From Muricoccus nepalensis (GTDB lineage: Bacteria; Pseudomonadota; Alphaproteobacteria; Acetobacterales; Acetobacteraceae), in assembly GCF_006438825.1 (NCBI RefSeq), contig NZ_RCZP01000024.1, positions 16,461 to 80,460 on the forward strand: a stretch of 64,000 bases of DNA, in the 5' to 3' direction. Positions 52,561-61,172 of the stretch are shown in pieces. The translations under genes and the position numbers were made by a program. The notes beneath the pieces are model-generated. The model was not told where the DNA came from, made no database searches, and saw nothing but the letters and a program-made list of their open reading frames with translations. Each line of letters opens with the position of its first letter. The first letter of the stretch is position 1.

Positions 52561-53711
52561 ACGGTCCCCTGGGCTTCACGCTGCAGGGCCGCGACGGCGC
52601 CGCCCGCGCGGGCACGCTCCACACCGCGCACGGCGAGGTCCCCACCCCCGTCTTCATGCCCGTCGGCACCGCCGGCACGGTGAAGGCGATGACGGCGGAC
52701 GCGGTGCGCGCGACCGGCGCCCGCATGGTGCTCGGCAACACCTACCACCTCATGCTCCGCCCCGGCGCCGAGCGCGTCGGCCGCCTCGGCGGCCTGCACA
52801 GGCTCATGGACTGGCAGGGCCCGATCCTGACGGATTCCGGCGGCTTCCAGGTCATGTCGCTCGCGGGCCTGCGGAAGATGGACGCCGACGGCGTCACCTT
52901 CCAATCCCACATCGACGGCAGCAAGCACCGCCTGACGCCGGAGCGCTCCATCGAGATCCAGCACCTGCTGGATGCCGACGTCACCATGTGCTTCGACGAG
53001 TGCACCCCCTTCCCCGCGACCGAGGCGGCGGCGGCGAGGAGCATGCGCCTCTCCATGCGCTGGGCCGCCCGCTCCCGCGCGGCCTTCACGCCCCGCGACG
53101 GCTACGGCCTCTTTGGCATCCAGCAGGGCAGCACCTTCGAGGGGCTCCGGGCCGAGAGCGCGCGGGCGCTGACCGACATCGGCTTCGAGGGCTACGCCAT
53201 CGGCGGCCTCGCGGTCGGCGAGGGGCAGGAGGCGATGTTCCGCACCCTCGATTTCTCCGTGCCCATGCTGCCCACCGAAAAGCCCCGCTACCTCATGGGC
53301 GTGGGCACGCCCGCCGACATCATCGGCGCCGTCGCCCGCGGCGTGGACATGTTCGACTGCGTCATCCCCACGCGCTCCGGCCGCACCGGCCGCGCCTACA
53401 CCAGCCGCGGCGTGCTCAACATGCGCAACGCCCGCCACGCCGACGACGCCTCCGCGCTCGACCCCGAATGCGACTGCCCGGCCTGCACGCGGCATTCCCG
53501 CGCCTATATCCAGCACCTCGTCCGGGCCGAGGAGATGCTCGGCCCGATGCTGCTGACCTGGCACAACATCCGCTACTACCAGACCCTCACCGCGCGGCTC
53601 CGCGCCGCCATCCTCGAGGGCCGCTTCGAGGCCGAGGCCGCCGCCATCGCGGCGAAGTGGGAGACCCCCGCCCCGGCCGAGCCGCCGTTGAAGGAGGAGA
53701 CGACCTCATGA
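52557..53711 (+). CDS. tgt: tRNA-guanine transglycosylase
   Basis: This enzyme exchanges guanine-34 of tRNAs with GUN anticodons for preQ1. The 384-residue protein has [26 protein letters not shown] (general acid Asp in the active site), [12 protein letters not shown] and the nucleophilic Asp in [11 protein letters not shown]. The zinc site is [20 protein letters not shown] at 52557 overlaps the queA stop by 4 bases, and the tgt stop overlaps the queF start in ATGA. It is the second gene of the four-gene queuosine operon. Confidence 0.97.
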   Translation: MNGPLGFTLQGRDGAARAGTLHTAHGEVPTPVFMPVGTAGTVKAMTADAVRATGARMVLGNTYHLMLRPGAERVGRLGGLHRLMDWQGPILTDSGGFQVMSLAGLRKMDADGVTFQSHIDGSKHRLTPERSIEIQHLLDADVTMCFDECTPFPATEAAAARSMRLSMRWAARSRAAFTPRDGYGLFGIQQGSTFEGLRAESARALTDIGFEGYAIGGLAVGEGQEAMFRTLDFSVPMLPTEKPRYLMGVGTPADIIGAVARGVDMFDCVIPTRSGRTGRAYTSRGVLNMRNARHADDASALDPECDCPACTRHSRAYIQHLVRAEEMLGPMLLTWHNIRYYQTLTARLRAAILEGRFEAEAAAIAAKWETPAPAEPPLKEETTS

Positions 53712-54169
53712 ACCACGACGTGTCCGGCCTGACCCAGCTCGGCCAGTACACCACCCAGCCGAACAGCCCGGACGAGGCGGTGCTCGAGCGCGTGCCCAAC
53801 CCGCACCCCGGCACGCATTACGTCGCCCGCTTCACCGCGCCCGAGTTCACCAGCCTCTGCCCGATCACCGCGCAGCCCGACTTCGCGCACCTCGTCATCG
53901 ACTACATCCCCGGCGAGTGGCTGGTGGAGAGCAAGAGCCTCAAGCTTTATCTCACCGCCTTCCGCAACCACGGCGCCTTCCACGAGGCCTGCACCATCGA
54001 CATCGCCAAGCGCCTCGCGGACCTGCTCCAGCCGGTGTGGCTCCGCATCGGCGGCTACTGGTACCCGCGCGGCGGCATCCCGATCGACGTCTTCTGGCAG
54101 ACCGGCGCGCCCCCCGCCGGCGCCTGGATCCCCGACCAGGGCGTGCCGCCCTACCGCGGCCGCGGGTGA
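53708..54169 (+). CDS. queF: NADPH-dependent preQ0 reductase QueF
   Basis: QueF reduces the nitrile 7-cyano-7-deazaguanine (preQ0) to the amine preQ1. The 153-residue length is that of the short, unimodular type. [14 protein letters not shown] holds the catalytic Cys51 and Asp58, and [17 protein letters not shown] is the NADPH-binding QueF signature. The ATG at 53708 overlaps the tgt stop. GTG of queG overlaps its stop. Its place in the operon, ahead of the late-step enzyme, completes the route from preQ0 to queuosine. Confidence 0.97.
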   Translation: MNHDVSGLTQLGQYTTQPNSPDEAVLERVPNPHPGTHYVARFTAPEFTSLCPITAQPDFAHLVIDYIPGEWLVESKSLKLYLTAFRNHGAFHEACTIDIAKRLADLLQPVWLRIGGYWYPRGGIPIDVFWQTGAPPAGAWIPDQGVPPYRGRG

Positions 54170-55224
54170 CGGACCCGCGCGCGCCCATCCGCGACGAGGC
54201 GCTCCGCCTCGGCTTCGACGCGGTCGGCTTCGCGCGCGCCGAGCTCGGGCCCGAGGTGCGCGACCGCCTCGCCGACTTCCTGGCCGCCGGCTTGCACGGC
54301 GAGATGGGCTGGATGGAGGGCCGCGCCGAGCAGCGCGCCCACCCGCGCGCCCTCTGGCCCGAGGCCCTGTCGGTTGTCTCCCTCGGCCTCTCCTACGCCC
54401 CGGCCGACGACCCGCTGGCGAGCCTCGCGCAGCCCGACCGCGGCACGATCAGCGTCTACGCCCGCCACCGCGACTACCATGACCTCGTGAAGTCCCGCCT
54501 GAAGGCGCTCGCCCGCTGGATGGTCGCGCGCTTCGACGCGCCCGGCGTGAAGGTCTTCGTCGACACCGCCCCGGTTTCCGAAAAGCCCCTCGCCCAGCAG
54601 GCCGGCCTCGGCTGGCAGGGCAAGCACACCAACCTCGTCTCCCGCGCCCACGGCTCCTGGCTCTTCCTCGGCGAGATCTACACGACGCTGGCCCTCGAGC
54701 CCGACGCGCCGCACGCGGACCGCTGCGGCCGCTGCACCCGCTGCCAGGTCGCCTGCCCCACCGACGCCTTCCCCGCGCCCTACCGGCTCGACGCCCGCCG
54801 CTGCGTCTCCTACCTCACCATCGAGCACCGCGGCCCCATCCCGGAGGAGCTCCGCCCCCGCCTCGGCAACCGCATCTACGGCTGCGATGACTGCCTGGCC
54901 GTCTGCCCCTGGAACCGCTTCGCGACGCCGACCGCCGTGCCCGGCCTGGTCGCGCGCGAGGACCTCGTGGCGCCCCGCCTCGCCGAGCTCGCCGCCCTCG
55001 ACGACGCCGCCTTCCGCGCGCGCTTCTCGGGCTCGCCCATCAAGCGTGTCGGCCGCGGGCGCTTCGTGCGGAACGTGCTGAACGCGATCGGCAACTCGGG
55101 CGACGCCTCGCTCCTCCCCCTCGCCCGATCCCTCGCGGACGACGAGGACCCCGTCGTCGCCGACAGCGCCCGCTGGGCCGCGGCCCGCCTCGCCTCAGCC
55201 CCTCAGGTCAGCTCCACCGCGTAG
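54166..55224 (+). CDS. queG: Epoxyqueuosine reductase QueG
   Basis: QueG reduces epoxyqueuosine in tRNA to queuosine using cobalamin and two [4Fe-4S] clusters. The 352-residue protein has the N-terminal [14 protein letters not shown], the active-site region [21 protein letters not shown] and two ferredoxin-like cysteine sets ([12 protein letters not shown] and [10 protein letters not shown]). A HEAT-like C-terminus ([18 protein letters not shown]) follows. GTG at 54166 overlaps the queF stop. Its own 3' end overlaps the convergent GntR gene by 22 bases. Presence of QueG indicates reliance on cobalamin for this step. Confidence 0.97.
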   Translation: MTDPRAPIRDEALRLGFDAVGFARAELGPEVRDRLADFLAAGLHGEMGWMEGRAEQRAHPRALWPEALSVVSLGLSYAPADDPLASLAQPDRGTISVYARHRDYHDLVKSRLKALARWMVARFDAPGVKVFVDTAPVSEKPLAQQAGLGWQGKHTNLVSRAHGSWLFLGEIYTTLALEPDAPHADRCGRCTRCQVACPTDAFPAPYRLDARRCVSYLTIEHRGPIPEELRPRLGNRIYGCDDCLAVCPWNRFATPTAVPGLVAREDLVAPRLAELAALDDAAFRARFSGSPIKRVGRGRFVRNVLNAIGNSGDASLLPLARSLADDEDPVVADSARWAAARLASAPQVSSTA

Positions 55225-55967
55225 CGGTGCGCGCGGGTGTCGAGGCGCGAGACCCGCATCTCCACCGGCCGCCGCGCGGCGTCGAAGGTCACGCGCTCGA
55301 TCACCAGCATCGGCGTTCCCAGGGGGATGCCAAGGACCGCCGCGTCCTCCTCCGTCGCCGCGGCCGCCGAGAGCACCTCCTCGGACCGCACCACCGTGAT
55401 GCCGTGCGCGCTCTGGTAGTGGACGTAGATCTCGGCCCCGAGCTGGTCCGGGGCGATCGGCAGGTTCAGCCCGGGGAAGAGGGCCGCGGGAAGGCTGATG
55501 CGCTCGGCGATCCGCGGCGCGCCGTCGAGCCGCCGGCTGCGGTCCACCCGGTACACCTCGGCGCCCGGCGGGAGGGCGAGCCGCGCGGCCTCCTCCTCCG
55601 TCGCCGGCCCGGTCGTGACCCGCGTGATGAAGGATTCCGGGTCGGCCGGCCGCCCGTCGAGCGTCCGCACCCGGAAGAACTGCCCGAGCGCCGCCCGGCT
55701 GGTGTGGCGGGCCACGTAGGTCCCGCGCCCCTGCCGCCGCTCGATCAGGTGCCGCCGCTCGAGCCCCGAGAGCGCCCGGCGCAGCGTGCCCGGGGAGACG
55801 CCGAGCTCGTGCGCCAGCTCCGGCTCGGCCGGCAGGGCCTGGCCGGAGGTCCAGGCTCCCGAGACGATCCGCTCGTTCAGGATGGCCTCGACCTGCGCGT
55901 AGAGGGGCCGCGCGTCGGGCCGGCGCAGGTCACTCAAGGGACGTTTCCGGGATTCATGCTGCCCCAA
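55203..55967 (-). CDS. GntR family (HutC/UTRA-type) transcription regulator
   Basis: This 254-residue regulator has an N-terminal winged helix ([21 protein letters not shown] to [25 protein letters not shown]) and a C-terminal UTRA effector domain ([24 protein letters not shown] to [20 protein letters not shown]). The HutC subgroup senses small metabolites such as urocanate, sugars or phosphonates. TTG at 55967 is the longest start; TTG at 55937 is an alternative and would suit a TATAGG element at 55974-55969. It is convergent with the queuosine operon, and its targets are not evident. Confidence 0.88.
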   Translation of the reverse strand: MGQHESRKRPLSDLRRPDARPLYAQVEAILNERIVSGAWTSGQALPAEPELAHELGVSPGTLRRALSGLERRHLIERRQGRGTYVARHTSRAALGQFFRVRTLDGRPADPESFITRVTTGPATEEEAARLALPPGAEVYRVDRSRRLDGAPRIAERISLPAALFPGLNLPIAPDQLGAEIYVHYQSAHGITVVRSEEVLSAAAATEEDAAVLGIPLGTPMLVIERVTFDAARRPVEMRVSRLDTRAHRYAVELT

Positions 55968-56535
55968 TCCTATACCGCGGCCAGGGTCGAGGCGAGGCCG
56001 CCCCCGGTTGGGGGAATCGGCTTCGCCGGAGGGCGACCCATCGCTGACGAAACCGTTAGCAGTGCAGTCTTGTGTCTTATAGATGACCGTGGCAAACCCC
56101 TCCTGCCGCCGTCATAGACGGGCCGGGTTTGGGGTAGGAAACAATCGGGGACGACGCTGGTCCCGCCTTCCAGGGCCTTGGGCACAACGCCCGGAAGCCC
56201 GGCGGACCGCGTCGTCACCCACAACTCCCCCTCCTTTTCCACCGATCGCCACCGCCTCGCCACCGCCTCGCCACCGTGCCCCGCGCCGCGCGGCCCTTTC
56301 GCGCGTCCGCCGTTCGTTACTGTATTCGTCAATAGAAACTCGGGGCCGCCCCGCCCCGGCCAAGTAAAACCGGCCCCGCCAATACTTGCCGCCGCCGCCC
56401 CGGCAGAACCCCGCGCGGGCGGCCGGTCAAGGCGCCCGCGGATACCTTGCCGGAAGGCCGCCTCGTCCCGCCGCCATTCGGGATCTATCCGAAACGGCTT
56501 GCGCCACCCCTCCCGATGCTGTTACCGCTGCTTGC
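55968..56535. other. Intergenic region, little recognised
   Basis: About 570 bases lie between the GntR gene and the lytic transglycosylase. Several AT-richer patches occur, for example around 56050-56090 (TTATAGAT) and 56310-56340, which could hold promoters. Open frames in both directions are Arg/Pro-rich shadows. I see no RNA gene or clear regulatory site. Confidence 0.4.
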
Positions 56536-57342
56536 ATGACGTCCGCGCCCCGACCGCCGGCCATCCCTGGCCGGCTGCTCAACGCGGCGTTCCCGTGCGC
56601 GATGCCGCGGAGCGCCCCTCCGACCCGAGCCGGGAGTTCGAGCCGACGATGCCAGAACGGCATCCCCCGGCTCGCGCTCGCCTCGACCCTTGTCCTCGGC
56701 CTCGGCTCCCTTGCCGCCGGCTGCGCCTCCGCCGAGGACGCGGAACCCTCCCCCGCCCTCGCCGCCGCCGAGGCGCCGGCCCTCCCCCTTCCCCCGCCGC
56801 CGCCTCCTGCCCGCCGCGCGGCGGCCGGCCCCCGCGCCGCGTGCCTGCAGGCCGCCCGCCAGGCCGAGGCCGCCCACGACATCCCCCGCGGCCTGATGGT
56901 GGCCGTCGCCCTCGCGGAATCCGGGCTGCACGCCTACGCCATGAACATCGGCGGCCAGAGCCACTTCCCCGCCAGCAACGAGGACGCGCGGCGCCTCTAC
57001 AACGCCGCCGGCCGCGGCGGGAACGTCATGGCCGGCTGCGTGCAGGTGAACGCCCGCGTCCACGCCCGCGGCGCGGAATGGCCGCTCGACCCCTGGGCCG
57101 CGGCGGACTGGGGGGCGGGCTTCCTCCGCGCCCATTACGAGCGGTCCGGAAGCTGGACCGAGGCGCTGCGGCGCTGGAACGGCGGCGGCGCCTCGGGCGA
57201 CCGGCTGGCCTGCCGCGTCCAGGCGAAGCTCGCCGCCGCCAACCCCGGCAGCACCCTCCTCGCCGACGCCCGCTGCGGCGGCAACGCGCGCGAGCGCCGC
57301 AACGGCGAGGCGCTGCTCGAGATCGCCGAGGCCGCCGAGTAG
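56536..57342 (+). CDS. Lytic transglycosylase domain lipoprotein
   Basis: This 268-residue protein has a lysozyme-like SLT domain after residue about 110. DIPRGLMVAVALAESGLHAYA carries the catalytic Glu in ALAES, followed by NIGGQSHFPA, NVMAGCVQVNARVH and SWTEALRRWNGG. A hydrophobic stretch ASTLVLGLGSLAAGC contains a lipobox, which suggests an outer-membrane lipoprotein. The domain most resembles the VirB1-like/EtgA-type peptidoglycan hydrolases that open the wall for secretion machines, but no such genes are nearby. The start is uncertain: ATG at 56536 or 56602; the latter gives a more usual signal peptide. Confidence 0.8.
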   Translation: MTSAPRPPAIPGRLLNAAFPCAMPRSAPPTRAGSSSRRCQNGIPRLALASTLVLGLGSLAAGCASAEDAEPSPALAAAEAPALPLPPPPPPARRAAAGPRAACLQAARQAEAAHDIPRGLMVAVALAESGLHAYAMNIGGQSHFPASNEDARRLYNAAGRGGNVMAGCVQVNARVHARGAEWPLDPWAAADWGAGFLRAHYERSGSWTEALRRWNGGGASGDRLACRVQAKLAAANPGSTLLADARCGGNARERRNGEALLEIAEAAE

Positions 57343-57352
57343 CCGGGAGGCC

Positions 57353-58006
57353 CTAGCGGCCCGCGAGCAGCGGCGCCGCGGCCCGGGCGGTCTCCCGCGC
57401 CAGGATCGCGTAGCCGCCGTCGCTCGGGTGAACGCGGTCCGCGGTGAAGATGTCGGGGTTGGTCCGGTTCGCGACGCGCGCGAATTCCGGGATGGCCGCG
57501 AAGTCCACCACCGCCTCCGCCCCCGCCGCGTTCGCGAGGACGAGGCGGTTGTAGTCCGCGAGCTCCACCCGCTTGCGGAAGGGGAAGTCCGGCCGCGCGA
57601 GCTTGGTGGAGGCGATCACCCGCCAGCGCTGCGCGTGGGCGCGGGCGACGTAGTCCACGAGCGCCCGGTGCGCCGCGGCCCCGCTCGCCCCCTGGTCGAT
57701 GTCGTTGTCGCCGGCCTGGATGAAGAGCAGCCGCGGGCCCTCTTCCCCCTCGGCCAGGGGGGCGACGTTGCGGTCGTAGAGCCGCAGGCACTCGGCCATC
57801 GGGCGCCCCCAGTGCGCGGTGTTGTGGACCCGCCCCCGCCAGCCCAGCCGGGCCACGACCCCCTCCGCCAGGGCCCCGCCAGGCGTGGCCCCGCTGCCGG
57901 CCGCGATGCTGTCGCCGTCGAAGAGGAAGACCCCGCCCTCGGTGGCCGCGGCGCAGCGCGCCCCCGCCGCCGCGGCCATAACCCCCAGCAGATCGCGCCG
58001 CCGCAT
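57353..58006 (-). CDS. SGNH/GDSL hydrolase
   Basis: This 217-residue secreted esterase-like protein has a Tat-type n-region (MRRRDLLGVMAAAAGARC). The nucleophile block FDGDSIAAGSG holds the catalytic Ser, QAGDNDID the Gly/Asn block, and DRVHPSDGGY the Asp-x-x-His pair. Together these make an SGNH active site. Substrates of the family include acylated sugars, lipids and peptidoglycan acetyl groups. ATG at 58006 puts the signal at the very N-terminus. It is divergent from the nuclease-ligase pair, 116 bases away, and convergent with the transglycosylase. Confidence 0.87.
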   Translation of the reverse strand: MRRRDLLGVMAAAAGARCAAATEGGVFLFDGDSIAAGSGATPGGALAEGVVARLGWRGRVHNTAHWGRPMAECLRLYDRNVAPLAEGEEGPRLLFIQAGDNDIDQGASGAAAHRALVDYVARAHAQRWRVIASTKLARPDFPFRKRVELADYNRLVLANAAGAEAVVDFAAIPEFARVANRTNPDIFTADRVHPSDGGYAILARETARAAAPLLAGR

Positions 58007-58122
58007 CGCCCCTCCTCGTGCCCGGACCCGCCGGCCGGCGAGGCTAGCACCGCCCCAGCCGGTTTCCACGCGCCGGGCGGGATGCCTTGCCGAGGCCCGG
58101 CCGGGCCGCCATCTCCCCCGGG

Positions 58123-59226
58123 ATGCCCCACCCCGAAAGCTGGATGACGGTCACCCCCCTCGGCCTCTACTGCGAGCCCGGGGACTTCTTCATCGACCCC
58201 TCCCGCCCGGTCGACCGCGCCGTGGTCAGCCACGGCCACGCCGACCACGCCCGCCCCGGCCACAAGGCCGTGCTCGCCACCCCGGACACCCTCGCCATCA
58301 TGCGCGCCCGCTTCGGCGAGGACCGCGCGGGCGACGTGCAGGAGTCGCTTCCCTATGGCGAGAGCGTCACCCGCAACGGCGTCCGCATCACCCTCCTCCC
58401 CGCCGGCCACGTCCTCGGCTCGGCCCAGGTGGCGCTGGAGTGGAAGGGGAGCCGCATCGTCGTCTCCGGCGACTACAAGCGGCGCCGCGACCCCACCTGC
58501 GCCGCCTTCGAGCCGATGGAGTGCGACGTCTTCGTCACCGAGGCCACCTTCGCCCTCCCCGTCTTCCGCCACCCGCCCGACGCCCACGAGATCCGCCGGC
58601 TGCTGGACAGCGTGGCCCTGTTTCCGGAGCGGGCGCACGTCGTCGGCGCCTACGCGCTCGGCAAGACGCAGCGGATCATCGCCCTCCTGCGGGAGGCCGG
58701 CTGGGACCGCCCCGTCTACCTCCACGGCGCCGTCGAGAAGCTCTGCACCCTCTACGAGGAGCTCGGCGTGCCGCTCGGCGACCTTCGCCCCGTGCCCAAG
58801 GGCCTCAAGCGCGGCCACCCGCCCATCCTGCCCGGCGAGATCGTCATCGCGCCCCCCTCCGCCGAGGCCACCCCCTGGGCCCGGCGCCTGGCCGACCCCG
58901 TCACCTGCGCCGCCTCCGGCTGGATGACGGTCCGCCAGCGCGCCCGGCTGCGCGGGGTGGAGCTGCCGCTGATCGTCTCGGACCACGCCGACTGGGACGA
59001 GCTGCTGCAGACGATGGAGGACGTGCGCGCGCCCGAGGTCTGGGTCACCCACGGCCGCGACGACGCCCTCGTCCACGCCCTGTCGCTGCGCGGCATCCGC
59101 GGCCGGGCGCTCCACCTCGTCGGCCGCGACGAGGAGGACGAGGGCGCCCCCGAGGCCCCGCCCACCCCCGAGGAGGCCGCGGGTGTCGCGCCCGGCGCGC
59201 CGGCGCCGCGGGGCGCGCCGGCTTGA
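58123..59226 (+). CDS. Ligase-associated DNA exonuclease (metallo-beta-lactamase fold)
   Basis: This 367-residue protein has the beta-CASP type metallo-beta-lactamase fold. The zinc motif SHGHADHARPG lies at residues 36-46, followed by PAGHVLGSAQVALEWKG and VVSGDYKRRRDPT. The C-terminal VSDHADWDELLQ and WVTHGRDDA carry the remaining ligands. The family is annotated as the exonuclease that accompanies ATP-dependent DNA ligases in bacterial repair loci. The ATG at 58123 directly precedes the conserved region; ATG at 58087 is in frame but gives a non-conserved tail. Its TGA overlaps the ligase start in TTGA, so the two are coupled. Confidence 0.9.
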   Translation: MPHPESWMTVTPLGLYCEPGDFFIDPSRPVDRAVVSHGHADHARPGHKAVLATPDTLAIMRARFGEDRAGDVQESLPYGESVTRNGVRITLLPAGHVLGSAQVALEWKGSRIVVSGDYKRRRDPTCAAFEPMECDVFVTEATFALPVFRHPPDAHEIRRLLDSVALFPERAHVVGAYALGKTQRIIALLREAGWDRPVYLHGAVEKLCTLYEELGVPLGDLRPVPKGLKRGHPPILPGEIVIAPPSAEATPWARRLADPVTCAASGWMTVRQRARLRGVELPLIVSDHADWDELLQTMEDVRAPEVWVTHGRDDALVHALSLRGIRGRALHLVGRDEEDEGAPEAPPTPEEAAGVAPGAPAPRGAPA

Positions 59227-60833
59227 GCGTCCAGGCCTTCGCCGACCTGCTGGAGCGGCTCGTCTTCACCCCCGGCCGCCACGCCAAGATCGCCCTTCTC
59301 CGCCGCTGGTTCGAGGACCAGCCCGACCCCGACCGCGGCGTCGGCCTCGCCGCGCTGACCGGGGAGCTCGCCTTCACCGCCGCCAAGCCGATGGTCATCC
59401 GCGAGCTCGTGGAGAGCCGGGTGGACAAGGTCCTCCTCGCCCTCTCCCACGACTACGTCGGCGACTTCGCCGAGACCGTCGCCCTCATCTGGCCGGAGCG
59501 GGAGGGGGTGAACGCCCCGCCGCCCTCCCTCTCCGAGGTGGTGGAGGGCCTGGAACTGGCCTCCCGCGCCGAGGTTCCGGCGCTGATGGAGGGCTGGCTC
59601 GACACGCTCGACGCGGCCGGCCGCCTCGCCCTCATCAAGCTCGTCACCGGCGGCCTCCGCGTCGGCGCCTCCGCCCGCCTGGCCAAGACGGCGCTGGCAG
59701 AGTGGTCGGGCCAGGAGGTCGGCGAGATCGAGGAGGTCTGGCACGGCGTCGCGCCCCCCTACCTCCCCCTGTTCCGCTGGCTGGAGGGCGAGGGTCCCCG
59801 CCCCGACGCCGCCGGCGCCCCGGTCTTCCGCCCCCTCATGCTCGCCCACCCGCTGGAGGCCCCGGCCGACGTCGCCGCCGTGGAGGCGAGCCCCGCCGAC
59901 TGGCGGGCCGAGTGGAAATGGGACGGCATCCGCGTCCAGATCACCGCCGGGCCCGGCGGCCGCCGGATGTGGTCCCGCACCGGGGAGGACATCTCCGGCG
60001 CCTTCCCCGAGATCGCCGAGGCCATGGAATTCCACGCCGTCCTCGACGGCGAGCTGCTGGTGGTCCGGGACGGCGTCGTCGCCCCCTTCTCCGACCTCCA
60101 GCAGCGCCTCAACCGCAAGGTCATCGGCCCGAAGCTGATGCGCGACCACCCCGTCGCCGTCCGCCTCTACGACCTGCTGCTCGACGGCGAGGAGGACCTG
60201 CGCGCCCTCCCCTTCGACGCCCGCCGCGCCCGGTTGGAAGCCTGGTACGCCCGCCACGCTCCCGCCCGGATGGACGTCTCGGAGCTGATCCCCTTCACCG
60301 GCCTGCACGACCTCTCGGCCCTGCGGGACACCGCCCGCGCCGCCTCGATCGAGGGGCTGATGCTCAAGCGCGCCGACAGCGCCTACCTTCCCGGCCGGGT
60401 GAAGGGGCTCTGGTGGAAGTGGAAGCGGGCGCCGCTCAGCGTCGACGCCGTGCTGATGTACGCCCAGCGCGGCCACGGCAAGCGCAGCAGCTACTACTCC
60501 GACTACACCTTCGGCCTCTGGCGCAGGAACGAGGACGGCACGCGGGAGCTCGTGCCCGTCGGCAAGGCCTATTCCGGCTTCACCGACCAGGAGCTGGTGA
60601 TGCTCGACCGCTGGGTCCGCAACCACACCACCGGCCGCTTCGGCCCGGTGCGGGAGGTGGAGAAGGCCTTCGTGCTGGAGGTGATCTTCGACGCCGCCCA
60701 GCTCTCCACCCGCCACCGCTCCGGCGTCGCCATGCGCTTCCCCCGGATCGCCCGCCTCCGCCCCGACAAGCCCGCGGAGGAGGCGGACGCGCTGGAGACC
60801 CTCCTGGGCATGGTGGAGAACCGCCCGGCCTGA
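59223..60833 (+). CDS. ATP-dependent DNA ligase (LigB/LigC-type, repair)
   Basis: This 536-residue ligase has an N-terminal DNA-binding domain (1-200), the nucleotidyltransferase domain with the adenylated Lys232 in EWKWDGIRVQ, and an OB-fold domain. Motif III is LDGELLVV, motif IV IEGLMLKR, motif V WWKWKR. These make it an ATP-dependent, not NAD-dependent, ligase. TTG at 59223 overlaps the nuclease stop. In many proteobacteria this pair is followed by a DEXH helicase and the PdeM endonuclease; here a sensor kinase follows. Expected role: non-replicative repair ligation. Confidence 0.94.
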   Translation: MSVQAFADLLERLVFTPGRHAKIALLRRWFEDQPDPDRGVGLAALTGELAFTAAKPMVIRELVESRVDKVLLALSHDYVGDFAETVALIWPEREGVNAPPPSLSEVVEGLELASRAEVPALMEGWLDTLDAAGRLALIKLVTGGLRVGASARLAKTALAEWSGQEVGEIEEVWHGVAPPYLPLFRWLEGEGPRPDAAGAPVFRPLMLAHPLEAPADVAAVEASPADWRAEWKWDGIRVQITAGPGGRRMWSRTGEDISGAFPEIAEAMEFHAVLDGELLVVRDGVVAPFSDLQQRLNRKVIGPKLMRDHPVAVRLYDLLLDGEEDLRALPFDARRARLEAWYARHAPARMDVSELIPFTGLHDLSALRDTARAASIEGLMLKRADSAYLPGRVKGLWWKWKRAPLSVDAVLMYAQRGHGKRSSYYSDYTFGLWRRNEDGTRELVPVGKAYSGFTDQELVMLDRWVRNHTTGRFGPVREVEKAFVLEVIFDAAQLSTRHRSGVAMRFPRIARLRPDKPAEEADALETLLGMVENRPA

Positions 60834-61172
60834 CCCGCGCGGGCCACGAGGCGGAACGGTTGCCGCCGCTTGGTAACAACTGCGCGATCACCCGGCCCAG
60901 TCGGGAACCCTCCCGCCACCACCCGCCCGGCCCGCGGGACGCACGGGATAGTGAACGAGTAATAAAATCAGCGCTTACCACCCCAGGGTTGTATAATCCT
61001 GCCGGGCAACCCCTTCCCGGACCGCTCCGCGGGCGCCCGCCGCCGCCCCCACGCTTTCCGTGACAGCCCCCCCGGCCTTCGATAGAGCGGAAATCCCCCT
61101 GGGCGGCGCGAGCGCCCCTCCGCAAAAGCGGAACCGCCCGCGTGTGCCAACCCCTCGAGGCCGCCGGCAGAG
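60834..61172 (+). promoter_or_regulatory. Leader/promoter region of the hybrid kinase
   Basis: A 339-base gap with an AT-rich segment at 60950-61000. A perfect TATAAT occurs at 60992-60997, but no good -35 lies 16-18 bases before it. Further down, 61094-61112 can fold into a short hairpin with a GCGA loop. No gene is recognised in this gap. Confidence 0.35.

Noticed and set aside
57819..60833. 1004-residue open frame including the DNA ligase
   Set aside because: The first 468 residues are out-of-frame shadow of the exonuclease; the ligase proper starts at 59223.
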